Assembly (NCBI RefSeq): GCF_004167675.1
Contig: NZ_SEZQ01000011.1
Reading direction: 5' to 3' (one strand)
DNA length: 64,000 bases
From: Aliivibrio finisterrensis_A
Lineage (GTDB): Bacteria > Pseudomonadota > Gammaproteobacteria > Enterobacterales > Vibrionaceae
Notes under the pieces: generated by a model
What the model was told of the DNA's origin: nothing
Databases searched by the model: none
Seen by the model: the letters and a program-made list of their open reading frames with translations, nothing else
Shown: positions 8,818 through 17,071 of the stretch, piece by piece
How positions within the stretch are numbered: the stretch's first letter is position 1
How the letters are laid out: the number at the start of each line of letters is the position of its first letter
Made by a program: the position numbers and the translations under genes

Positions 8818-9684
8818 ATGACTAAGCCGCAAATTGCTGTTCAGATGATGATGCTGAAAGAAAAAGTTGCAGAGAACGGTATCTACGAAACTCTAAAAAC
8901 TTTGTCTGGTATGGGATTCAACGCTGTTGAGATATCACAGCTTGATATGACAGAAGAAAACGTAGTCGCAATGGAAAAAGCGATTCAAGACTTCGGTATC
9001 AATATTTGTTCTCTAAGTGCTTACACGCAACAGATTCACCCAAGCTTCCCTGTTGACTCTTTTGACTTGCACTACGACAAGATCATCTCTGACGCGAAAC
9101 GTTTGAACGTTGAATACCTACGTATCGGTATGCTTCCATTCTCAATGTTTGGTGATGTTGAGAAAGTTGTTCAGTTTGCGAAAGAAATGGACAAGTGGGG
9201 CGAGAAGCTCAGCGCTGAAGGCATTAAGCTTTTCTACCACAATCACCATTTAGAGTTCGATAAAGTAGATGGTAAATCATACTTTGATATGCTGCTTGAA
9301 AACACGAACCCAGAAAACATCGGTTTTGAAATTGATGTTCACTGGATCCAACGTGCCGGTTTAAATCCAGTTACTGTGATTGAAAATCTGCAAGGCCGAG
9401 CTGAATTAGTTCACCTTAAAGATTTCCGTATCGCTACCCCTGATCCAGAAGCAATGATGGGCGCTCTTGCAAAAGGGGATATGTCAGTGTTCTTTAACAC
9501 CATCCAATTCGCTGAAATTGGTGAAGGTAACCTTGATTTTAAAGCAATCATCAAAGCTTGTGAACGTACTGGTGTTAAATACCTACCAATCGAACAAGAT
9601 GATACTTACGGACGTGATCCGTTCGAATCTCTACAAATCAGTATGGATAACCTAAAAGCACTTGGTTTCTCTGAGTACTTCTAA
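8818..9684 (+). CDS. Xylose-isomerase-like TIM barrel (sugar phosphate isomerase/epimerase family, pair 1)
   Basis: A 288-residue protein with the metal-ligand motifs of the AP-endonuclease-2/xylose-isomerase-like TIM barrels: FYHNHHLEF near residue 140, FEIDVHWIQRAG near 170, LVHLKDF near 198, AEIGEGNLDF near 230 and IEQDD near 260. Members isomerise, epimerise or dehydrate keto-sugars, and some act as 3-keto-glycoside lyases next to a Gfo/Idh oxidoreductase. Only 2 bp separate it from the preceding oxidoreductase gene, indicating translational coupling. I infer that it acts on that enzyme's keto product. IolE-like dehydratase activity is also possible. Confidence 0.82.
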   Translation: MTKPQIAVQMMMLKEKVAENGIYETLKTLSGMGFNAVEISQLDMTEENVVAMEKAIQDFGINICSLSAYTQQIHPSFPVDSFDLHYDKIISDAKRLNVEYLRIGMLPFSMFGDVEKVVQFAKEMDKWGEKLSAEGIKLFYHNHHLEFDKVDGKSYFDMLLENTNPENIGFEIDVHWIQRAGLNPVTVIENLQGRAELVHLKDFRIATPDPEAMMGALAKGDMSVFFNTIQFAEIGEGNLDFKAIIKACERTGVKYLPIEQDDTYGRDPFESLQISMDNLKALGFSEYF

Positions 9685-9697
9685 GTCCCAAACTAAG

Positions 9698-9729
9698 TAG
9701 TAGTGGTGCTAGAGCTAACACCACTACTA
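9698..9729 (+). repeat. Strong hairpin between the two oxidoreductase/isomerase pairs
   Basis: TAGTAGTGGTG at 9698-9708 pairs perfectly with CACCACTACTA at 9719-9729. The bases right after it are not T-rich, but a run of eight Ts lies about 40 bases further on. It may be a partial terminator or an mRNA stabiliser that sets different levels for pair 1 and pair 2. Confidence 0.5.
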
Positions 9730-9784
9730 AATCACTCTCTGTTCCATTTTTCTTTACCCCTTTTTTTTATCAGAGATATCAGCC

Positions 9785-10774
9785 ATGTTAAAAGTAGGTC
9801 TTATTGGGTGTGGTAGCATCTCAGTTATCCACCTGGAAGCGATTAATAAAAACGAAGATACACTCTTGGTAAGTGTGTGTGACATAAAGAACGATATTGT
9901 TTCTAAAGTATCCAACGAAATGAACTGTAAGGCATACACAGATTATGCCGAGATGTTGGAACATGAAGATTTAGACGTTGTTCATATTTGTACACCTCAC
10001 TATCTCCACAAAGAAATGATTGTAAAGGCTCTGTCGCTAAACATTAATGTTGTCACTGAAAAGCCTGTAGTCATGAACATCGAAGAGTCGAAAGCAGTTC
10101 AATCTGCTCTTTCGAACTCAAAAGCCAAGCTAGCAGTAACATTTCAGAACCGATTAAATCCAACGTCTTTAGTCATGCGTCACTATGTTGACCAAGGTAT
10201 TTTGGGCGACTTAATTGGTATTAAGGGTTTTGTTACTTGGTGCCGTGAGCCTATTCAATACTATGCTGAGAGTGATTGGCGTGGTCAATACGCGACTGAA
10301 GGTGGTGGTTTCCTTATCAATCAAGGCATTCATACACTTGATCTGATTCAATGGCTAGGTGGTGAGATTAGTACTTTAAACGGTAGTTACTCAACAAAGG
10401 CATTCCAAGAATATATCGAAGTTGAAGATACAGCAGAAATATATATTGAGTTTAAAAATGGGGCTAAGGGCTTATTCTATGGCACTAATGCTTACTCAAG
10501 TAACACCCCTGTTGAGATGGAACTTCTTTTCCAGAATGGCTTACTAAAATACATGAATGGCAAACTTTACATCGAAGATGAGAATAAAGATTTTGTGTTC
10601 CTAGAAGAAGACTTCGCTCCAGATCAACGAGGCATGAGTTATTGGGGCGCGAGTCATCAGAAAGCAATCAATGCTTTCTACAAATCAATCATTGATAACA
10701 CAAGTGACTACATCAATCTCGATGAAGGTCTTAAAACAATCTCTATTCTTGATCAAATAAGAAATAAGGACTAA
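9785..10774 (+). CDS. Gfo/Idh/MocA family oxidoreductase (pair 2)
   Basis: A 329-residue oxidoreductase with the nucleotide motif GLIGCGSIS near residue 5, the catalytic motif TEKPVVM near residue 95 and EGGGFLINQGIHTLDLIQWLGG near residue 178. It is shorter and clearly diverged from the first oxidoreductase (for example WCREPIQYYAESDWRGQY in place of WWRPEGYYQMSEWRATW), so it is not a recent duplicate. It starts 100 bp after pair 1 and is followed after 2 bp by another TIM-barrel gene. The role is probably redox chemistry on a second position, a second substrate, or the reverse step that reduces a keto-sugar released by pair 1. Confidence 0.83.
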   Translation: MLKVGLIGCGSISVIHLEAINKNEDTLLVSVCDIKNDIVSKVSNEMNCKAYTDYAEMLEHEDLDVVHICTPHYLHKEMIVKALSLNINVVTEKPVVMNIEESKAVQSALSNSKAKLAVTFQNRLNPTSLVMRHYVDQGILGDLIGIKGFVTWCREPIQYYAESDWRGQYATEGGGFLINQGIHTLDLIQWLGGEISTLNGSYSTKAFQEYIEVEDTAEIYIEFKNGAKGLFYGTNAYSSNTPVEMELLFQNGLLKYMNGKLYIEDENKDFVFLEEDFAPDQRGMSYWGASHQKAINAFYKSIIDNTSDYINLDEGLKTISILDQIRNKD

Positions 10775-10776
10775 TA

Positions 10777-11652
10777 ATGAGCAAACACGTATTGCTGTCT
10801 GCTTTTGCAGATGAAATTGATATGGATTTAACCACACAAATGGATGTTCTTGACACACATGGTATCAAGCACATTGAAATGCGTGGTGTTAATGGAAAAA
10901 ACATTAGCGAAGTAACTGTGGAAGAAGCTGTTGAAATAAAAAATCAGCTTGATGCGCGTGGTTTTAAAATTTCATCTCTTGGGTCACCTGTTGGTAAAAT
11001 TTATCTGAAAGATGATTTTGAAGCTCACAAAGCTATGTTCGTTCACCTATTAGAAGTTGCGAAAATCCTTGAATCTAAGTACATGCGTATCTTTAGTTTC
11101 TTTATGGAAAAAGACACCAATCATGACGATTATGCTAATGAAGTAATCAGTCACTTGAAAGAGCTATCAGCAATCGCATCGCCATACGATATAACGCTAC
11201 TTCATGAAAATGAAAAAGATATTTACGGCGATACGTCTGCACGTTGTCTGAATCTTGTTGAAAAAGTGAATTGCGAGAACTTTAAGCTTGTTTTTGACCC
11301 TGCTAACTTTGTGCAGTGCGGTGAAAACCCTTTCGTTACTTACTCATTGCTAAAGGACCATGTTGCTTACTATCACATCAAAGATGCGCGTTCGTCTGAT
11401 AGCGTTGTTGTTCCTGCTGGTGAAGGTGATGGGCAGATTAGCCAAATCATCAAAGAGCTGACAAGTGAGCGAGATTACCACGGATTCTTATCCCTAGAAC
11501 CCCATTTAGGTAACTTTGCTGGCTTCGCTGCGCTTGAGAATATTGAAGAAGGTGAAGTAGAAGAATTAGAACAAAGTGATGCAGGTAAATTTGGTATCGC
11601 TGTTGACGCATTAAAGACTATTCTTTCTACCCAGAATATTGCTCACGCATAA
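10777..11652 (+). CDS. Xylose-isomerase-like TIM barrel (pair 2)
   Basis: A 291-residue TIM-barrel protein. Probable metal ligands lie in TLLHENEKDIYGDT (about residue 143), LVFDPANFVQCG (about 173), YYHIKDAR (about 200), PAGEGDGQ and LSLEPHLG. The HENE and FDPANF forms differ from the HNHHLEF and EIDVHW forms of the first TIM barrel, so the two belong to different subfamilies and probably do different reactions. Its start overlaps the expected coupling distance (2 bp) from the oxidoreductase upstream. It is the last gene of the rightward arm and is followed by a terminator. Confidence 0.82.
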   Translation: MSKHVLLSAFADEIDMDLTTQMDVLDTHGIKHIEMRGVNGKNISEVTVEEAVEIKNQLDARGFKISSLGSPVGKIYLKDDFEAHKAMFVHLLEVAKILESKYMRIFSFFMEKDTNHDDYANEVISHLKELSAIASPYDITLLHENEKDIYGDTSARCLNLVEKVNCENFKLVFDPANFVQCGENPFVTYSLLKDHVAYYHIKDARSSDSVVVPAGEGDGQISQIIKELTSERDYHGFLSLEPHLGNFAGFAALENIEEGEVEELEQSDAGKFGIAVDALKTILSTQNIAHA

Positions 11653-11754
11653 AGTAGTATCACCCTCTGGCGTAAATATTGTGCTGAACTAAAATGCTTT
11701 CACCAATATTAATTAAAATCGCCAATCTAGGTTAATTAATAATTTATCTATCTA

Positions 11755-11780
11755 AACCCAGCTTATTCGCTGGGTTTTTA
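11755..11780 (+). terminator. Rho-independent terminator of the hexuronate/oxidoreductase arm
   Basis: AACCCAGC at 11755-11762 pairs with GCTGGGTT at 11769-11776 around a six-base loop and is followed by Ts. It lies about 100 bp after the last rightward gene and before the convergent sensor kinase gene. Confidence 0.85.
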
Positions 11781-11817
11781 TTAAATAAAGATAGGTTCGC
11801 AATAATACTAGCTAACA

Positions 11818-13239
11818 TTACCCCTGCGGTATCACAACCGTAAATGTAATCTCTTTACTCTCTTGATAATCAACCGATAAATCATAACCATTTAATTGAG
11901 CGATATTCTTTACAATAGCTAAGCCCAACCCATGCCTATCTGTGTGTGTTCTTGATTTATCTACCTGATATAACGGTTTAAATATGTTATTGAGATCATC
12001 ATGAGTTAATGGATTAGAAGATGTATTTTTTATCTTAATCACAACACTTCCACCCCCCTCTTTTTCAATGCTCGCAGACACAATGGACTCTTCTACACTA
12101 TAAAAAAGAGCATTATCCAATAAATTTTTAACTACGGTTTCTAAGCTAAAATGATCAACATGAATCATTGGAGAGGCTAATGATGAAGAGAAAGCAACTC
12201 TCTCTCCCATTGTTGGATGCTTAAACTGCAATTCTGCACAAATCTCCTCAGTCAAGAGTCGAACATCCACCTCTTTCTTCTCAATCCCATAATTTCCTGA
12301 TGCACTTTGGCTTAATGCCATTAATTGATTGACGATGGTTTTCATATTATTCGAAATCGATAGCACATCTTCTTTGTATGTCGCTGAAATGCGAATATCA
12401 TCAGGAAAACGAATGTTCATTTCACTTAAACTAATGAGCTCTGCTATCGGTGTTTTTAACTCATGGGCAATATCGGAAGAAAGACGTTTTTCATTGGCTA
12501 CATTTTGAATATTCAACTCAATATATCGATTGAGCTCTTGTCTAATAGGTGAAATTTCTTTGCTTTCTTTTGGATTAGATTGAATACCTTGTGCATTTTC
12601 ATCAAGCTCTGAAATTTCTTTATTGAGCAAATACAATGAATCTAACTCTCTATCCACCACTTTTATCACAACCATTCGAATACCAAAGATAGCGGTAATA
12701 AAAACAAAGATAAGAGACAGATCTGCCATCAATAGAATATTACTCACTCGTTGATTCGATATCACCAAGGTTAGGTACATGGTTTCAATATAAGTAACGT
12801 CTGTAGGATCAACATCAGATGACAACTGTGGCTGAAAACGAGAAGAAATAGCTTTACCCATGCTGCCATCAGGAAGTTTTATATCAAAGATACGACTCTC
12901 GTGAGTAGGGACATCTTGATAATCAAGGTCAACATCATCAAAGTAGCTAAGAGATTGCGACTTTGCAAAAGTGCTCTCACCTAACCAAATCTGAAAATAT
13001 TGAGCCTCTTCTTTACGTTCAAATTGCGGCATAAAGCCTTTGTGGTATTCAAACTCAATACCATCACTTTCCACTTCAACCAAAGACTTAAAGTAGTTTG
13101 ATTTTTCCACTAATGCATCGTCAAACTGCTGATCAACCCAAGCATCGAGAATAAAATCCAAAGATAAAAAGACCACCAATAAAATGATGCCGATGATCAC
13201 GGTTAACGCATTAACCAACCGATCTTTTATTGAGTACAT
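11818..13239 (-). CDS. Sensor histidine kinase, PmrB/CarS-like
   Basis: A 473-residue inner-membrane kinase. An N-terminal membrane segment (about residues 11-32) and a second one (about 160-185) flank a periplasmic sensor domain rich in acidic residues. The cytoplasmic part has the phospho-acceptor motif SSDIAHELKTPIAEL, an N box NLLDNALFYS and the G box RHGLGLAIVKNIAQ. The gene overlaps the upstream response regulator by 13 bp. Position next to eptA suggests control of lipid A modification, as PmrAB or CarRS (VprAB) do in related bacteria; the link is inferred from position. Confidence 0.88.
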   Translation of the reverse strand: MYSIKDRLVNALTVIIGIILLVVFLSLDFILDAWVDQQFDDALVEKSNYFKSLVEVESDGIEFEYHKGFMPQFERKEEAQYFQIWLGESTFAKSQSLSYFDDVDLDYQDVPTHESRIFDIKLPDGSMGKAISSRFQPQLSSDVDPTDVTYIETMYLTLVISNQRVSNILLMADLSLIFVFITAIFGIRMVVIKVVDRELDSLYLLNKEISELDENAQGIQSNPKESKEISPIRQELNRYIELNIQNVANEKRLSSDIAHELKTPIAELISLSEMNIRFPDDIRISATYKEDVLSISNNMKTIVNQLMALSQSASGNYGIEKKEVDVRLLTEEICAELQFKHPTMGERVAFSSSLASPMIHVDHFSLETVVKNLLDNALFYSVEESIVSASIEKEGGGSVVIKIKNTSSNPLTHDDLNNIFKPLYQVDKSRTHTDRHGLGLAIVKNIAQLNGYDLSVDYQESKEITFTVVIPQG

Positions 13240-13913
13240 GAGCGTTTTTCCACATAGTAACCAAAGCCTCGTTTATTTTTTATTGGCAGTTCGCCACCAA
13301 CGGCTTTCGCTTTTTTTCGGATGGAGGATAAGTGTGATTCTATGGTGTTTTTCGAAACTGAATCAAATGAACCAATAACATAATCACTGATATTTTCTGT
13401 CGTCATTACCTGATTGCGAGAACGAAACATACACTCGACAATCTTGTATTCATTTTTTGTTAGTTCAATCAATTGACCTGAGAATTCGAGTTCTTTCTTT
13501 GCTAAATCAAGCGTAAATCCTTCAACTTCCACGTGGTCGTCATTATGCTTTACTCCACCTCGACGAGCTACGGTTAAGATACGAGCATGCAGTTCATCAA
13601 ACGAAAATGGTTTCACCAGATAATCATCAGCGCCAGAGAGTAAGCCTTCAACACGATCTTCTGGCTGCGATTTTGCCGATAATATAATTACTTTTACCTC
13701 ATTACCCATTTTACGAATGCTTTTTAATAACGTAATACCATCGACATTAGGCAGCATTAAATCCAAAATAATAAAGTCATACTCATTGGTAATTGCCATC
13801 GAAAGCCCTTTTGAGCCGTCTCCTGTTTCATCAATAGTAAAACCAAGGTTACTCAAGCCCACCACTAAGCTACGACGTAAATGTTCAGAGTCTTCTATTA
13901 GCAATATTTTCAT
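13227..13913 (-). CDS. OmpR-family response regulator, PmrA/CarR-like
   Basis: A 228-residue regulator with a receiver domain (MKILLIEDSEHLRRSL; phospho-acceptor Asp in FIILDLMLPNVDG near residue 51; Lys in VKPFSFDEL near 100) and a C-terminal winged-helix domain (LTKNEYKIVECMFRSRNQ, KNTIESHLSSIRKKA). It is the first gene of a two-gene unit with the histidine kinase. It lies 101 bp downstream of eptA on the same strand, so read-through from eptA or a promoter in that gap are both possible. Confidence 0.9.
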   Translation of the reverse strand: MKILLIEDSEHLRRSLVVGLSNLGFTIDETGDGSKGLSMAITNEYDFIILDLMLPNVDGITLLKSIRKMGNEVKVIILSAKSQPEDRVEGLLSGADDYLVKPFSFDELHARILTVARRGGVKHNDDHVEVEGFTLDLAKKELEFSGQLIELTKNEYKIVECMFRSRNQVMTTENISDYVIGSFDSVSKNTIESHLSSIRKKAKAVGGELPIKNKRGFGYYVEKRSCTQ

Positions 13914-14014
13914 TTTTCAGTACCACTTTATTATTTTATATAATGATAGTAGCAAAAATGGGCTAACCATTCCCATGATTAACCCACTTCTTAATGCGAT
14001 GAACTAAAAAGTAA

Positions 14015-15643
14015 CTAGTTCGCCATAATATCTAAACTATTGTCTTTCGCGCTAGTCTTCACACCATATAAACCCAGTAAGGTATGGAACAAGTTATCAT
14101 GAGAATAACCACCAACAGCCGCCTTGTTGATCACTTCAGCTTTATTTATGCCTTTTTGATTAGCATAATCATCACTCATCCAAATATAGAAAGGCACATG
14201 AGTTTGTTCTTTTGGTGCGATCATGTAAGGCGCTCCATGAAGATATAACCCATTTTCACCTAACGATTCTCCGTGATCTGAAATGTATAGCATCACGACA
14301 TTGTATTTATCTGAATACGTTTTTAATTTTTCAATCGTCTGCGCTATTACGTAATCGGTATAAACTAAGGTATTGTCATACACATTGGTGATCTCTTCAT
14401 CACTGCAATTTTCAATATCACTACGATTACATGCAGGGGTAAATACTGCCATATTCTCAGGATAACGCTTCCAATACGTTGGGCCATGGCTACCAATCAT
14501 ATGCAGTGCATACAGCTGGTCACCCGTCGTATTTTGAATTCGCTCATCTAAACCTTGCAATAATACTTCATCATAACAACTTGAACCGTCACATAAATCA
14601 GAAGAAGAATCACCCGAAATCATCTCTTTTTCAATGTTCTTAGCAACCGCTTTATCACCACCATCATTATCAATCCATACTGATTTCACACCCGCATGAG
14701 TCAACACGTCTAATACGTCATCTTGGTTATTGGCACGGTCTCTATTGTAATTAGTACGCACCATATTAGAGAACATACATGGTAAAGAATGGGCTGTTGC
14801 TGTTCCGCACGACGACGTATTTTGAAAGGCAATCAAACCTAAATCTTTGGTGTATGGATTCGTTTCTCTGTCATACCCATTATAAGCACTATTTTGCGCA
14901 CGAGCCGTTTCACCTACTAACACAACCATTAAGGTTGGCTTACCGTTTTTCGCTGGAATTACCTCTGCATCTTCACCGATTGTGATGTAGTCCAAAGGTG
15001 CGGTGAGATATTCATTATTAATGTACTTAACCGTATTAAAAGCGTCAGCAGGGTTAATCATTTTATTTAAGTATGAGTTATTGCGGCCAATCGAAGCATA
15101 GTCTTTAAAATAGAAAACAGAAATCAACAACAGCCCTACAATCGCAACACTCATTAATGCAGCACGATGAAATAGCTCTTTGCCCCATGAAGCATTGCGG
15201 ATCACTTTTACTTTTAATAGAAACAATGATGGAAGCAGACCAAAGACAATAAAGTAACCGATAGAAGCTGAGCTTAAATAAGAGGAAGCTTCACCAACGT
15301 TGGTTTCAAAGATATTCTCGATCATCGCATAATCAAACATGGTGTTGTATTGCAATGAGGCATAAAACGCCATCGAAGAGGTGAGAGTCAAAATAATCAC
15401 AACACCTTTGAACAAGTACGGCACAGCAATTATTGAGAAAATAATAATAAAAGCACAGGTAAGAATGGCTGGTGTTAGAAACAGAAAAAGACCATTACCT
15501 TGAGAAAGTTGGTAAATTTTTTCATTAATCGGATAGTTAAATACCACGGCAAAATACAATGACACCAAAATAATCAGTGATACCATGTTCATTGTTATTT
15601 TTTGGCTTTTAAGTTTTGAAATCAGATTAGACAGCACAAGCAT
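14015..15643 (-). CDS. eptA: Phosphoethanolamine transferase EptA (lipid A modification)
   Basis: Adds phosphoethanolamine from phosphatidylethanolamine to lipid A at the periplasmic face of the inner membrane, lowering the charge seen by polymyxin-like peptides. Five hydrophobic segments occupy the first 200 residues; the periplasmic sulfatase-fold domain follows. The catalytic threonine lies in SSCGTATAHSLPCMFS, and metal ligands in VGETARAQN, YISDHGESLGENG and LHGAPY. From the ATG at 15643 the protein has 542 residues, close to EptA (547). The frame is open further back to a TTG at 15685, which looks less likely. Confidence 0.92.
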   Translation of the reverse strand: MLVLSNLISKLKSQKITMNMVSLIILVSLYFAVVFNYPINEKIYQLSQGNGLFLFLTPAILTCAFIIIFSIIAVPYLFKGVVIILTLTSSMAFYASLQYNTMFDYAMIENIFETNVGEASSYLSSASIGYFIVFGLLPSLFLLKVKVIRNASWGKELFHRAALMSVAIVGLLLISVFYFKDYASIGRNNSYLNKMINPADAFNTVKYINNEYLTAPLDYITIGEDAEVIPAKNGKPTLMVVLVGETARAQNSAYNGYDRETNPYTKDLGLIAFQNTSSCGTATAHSLPCMFSNMVRTNYNRDRANNQDDVLDVLTHAGVKSVWIDNDGGDKAVAKNIEKEMISGDSSSDLCDGSSCYDEVLLQGLDERIQNTTGDQLYALHMIGSHGPTYWKRYPENMAVFTPACNRSDIENCSDEEITNVYDNTLVYTDYVIAQTIEKLKTYSDKYNVVMLYISDHGESLGENGLYLHGAPYMIAPKEQTHVPFYIWMSDDYANQKGINKAEVINKAAVGGYSHDNLFHTLLGLYGVKTSAKDNSLDIMAN

Positions 15644-15761
15644 ACCTTCAGAAGCTTTAAGAATGAGACGAGTGTTACATATCAAACTTAAGATCCACTG
15701 AAGATAAACTTATGGTTTGCTGTTTTTCATTATTAATACGAATGAATTGTAGAAAGAATGA

Positions 15762-16997
15762 TTATTTAAACATCATATTCATAGTGATACCTATAAACTG
15801 GTTTGAATTATCAAACTGACCATTCATACCGCTGTTATTAATCTCTGGCTCTCCATAATCAACGTAACTGTAATAGGTATTAAAGGATATATCCTTACTC
15901 CACAGATAAGTCGCACCGATACTGTATCTATGCTGTGTATCTACCGGTAAATCAGCACCTTGATCTTCGGGGTTATCCAATGGCGAACTGGCATAACCAA
16001 TGCCTGATTCTACACGTAGTTTCGATGTTAGTTGATAACGAGCACCAATTGCTCCCGTCCATACATCATCAAAGTTTCGTTCTATTTGTGAAATGCGATT
16101 ACCATTATTAATCGAAACTGTTGTGGAATCATTATCACTCCATTGCTCAAAGCCTAAGCTCCACACTAAGCTCAATGGATTAGTCAGTTGATGTAAACCT
16201 GATACTTCAATTTGACGAGGGTTGAGAACATTTAAACCCGCTTCGCCTGACATAGCTGATATGTTTTTATCTACTGAGCCGGGAATTGGCCCTGGAATAG
16301 GAACTGATACCGTCATAGCATTACTGCTAAATGCCCCTGTGAGATCGTGATTCATACGTGAACGATAAGCAACACCCAGACGGTTATTCTCATCAACTTG
16401 ATACATCAATCCCAAGTTATAACCTAACGTCCAACTGTCGGTTTCAATATTCCCTTGACCATATAATAAATTTTCTTCAAAAGTAGCATAGTCAATTTGT
16501 AAGCCACCACCAATCGATAGCTTGCTATTTATTTGATAAGAAACGCTAGGATTAAACTGAATGACCGATAATTTTAGATCATTCAAATTTAGAGATCCGG
16601 CATAAGAGGTTCCATAATCTAATGCACTTCCTCCTTGCGCTGACACGCTCATTCCCAAATGAACATCATCGTTCAACTGATGAACATAATAAAGCGATCC
16701 GTAAGGCTGTATTCCTCCCGCATTATCACTACTTTTACTTGGATCGATATCATCATGATAATAAATACCCAAATCCATCACCGCAGCATTAACACTTAAT
16801 GCATCACCATCAATATAACTCATACCTGCAGGGTTTGAATAAGCAACAGAAGCATTCTCAGCCAACACTGCGCTACCTGCTCCTGCTGTGCTTACTGTCA
16901 TTTTACTCATTTCTTGCACTAAGGTTCCTGCTGCATTGGCTTGAAAAGCAAGCAATAAAGAAGTCCCTAAAAAAGTTAAAGAATAAGATGTTTTCAC
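15762..16997 (-). CDS. FadL/OmpP1/TodX-family outer membrane transporter
   Basis: A 411-residue outer membrane protein with a signal peptide cleaved near residue 22 (FQANA-AG). The typical FadL N-terminus follows: EMSKMTVSTAGAGSAVLAENASVAYSNPAGMSYI, a region with the NPAG motif. The C-terminus ends in TMNMMFK. Such proteins bring long-chain fatty acids or other hydrophobic molecules through the outer membrane by a lateral channel. It follows the DUF1254 gene on the same strand but a terminator lies between them. Confidence 0.85.
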   Translation of the reverse strand: MKTSYSLTFLGTSLLLAFQANAAGTLVQEMSKMTVSTAGAGSAVLAENASVAYSNPAGMSYIDGDALSVNAAVMDLGIYYHDDIDPSKSSDNAGGIQPYGSLYYVHQLNDDVHLGMSVSAQGGSALDYGTSYAGSLNLNDLKLSVIQFNPSVSYQINSKLSIGGGLQIDYATFEENLLYGQGNIETDSWTLGYNLGLMYQVDENNRLGVAYRSRMNHDLTGAFSSNAMTVSVPIPGPIPGSVDKNISAMSGEAGLNVLNPRQIEVSGLHQLTNPLSLVWSLGFEQWSDNDSTTVSINNGNRISQIERNFDDVWTGAIGARYQLTSKLRVESGIGYASSPLDNPEDQGADLPVDTQHRYSIGATYLWSKDISFNTYYSYVDYGEPEINNSGMNGQFDNSNQFIGITMNMMFK

Positions 16998-17021
16998 AAT
17001 TACCTCTTGTATCTAACAAAC

Positions 17022-17052
17022 AAAAAAAGAGCACCTTAATCACAGGCACTCT
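17022..17052 (-). terminator. Terminator after the DUF1254 gene
   Basis: On the minus strand AGAGTGCC (17052-17045) pairs, with two G-T wobbles, with GGTGCTCT (17035-17028), followed by seven Ts. It would end transcription of the DUF1254 gene before the FadL gene. Confidence 0.7.
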
Positions 17053-17071
17053 CTATTTAATAACTGGGGAT

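Noticed and set aside
8818..11652. A complete C-glycoside deglycosylation system (DgpABC)
   Set aside because: The small cupin-like DgpB partner (DUF6379) is not encoded in the window, so O-linked substrates or other chemistry are more likely.
14015..15643. EptA as the missing sulfatase target of the radical SAM maturase
   Set aside because: Its nucleophile is the threonine in SSCGTATAHS, not a Cys or Ser within a CxPxR/SxPxR motif.
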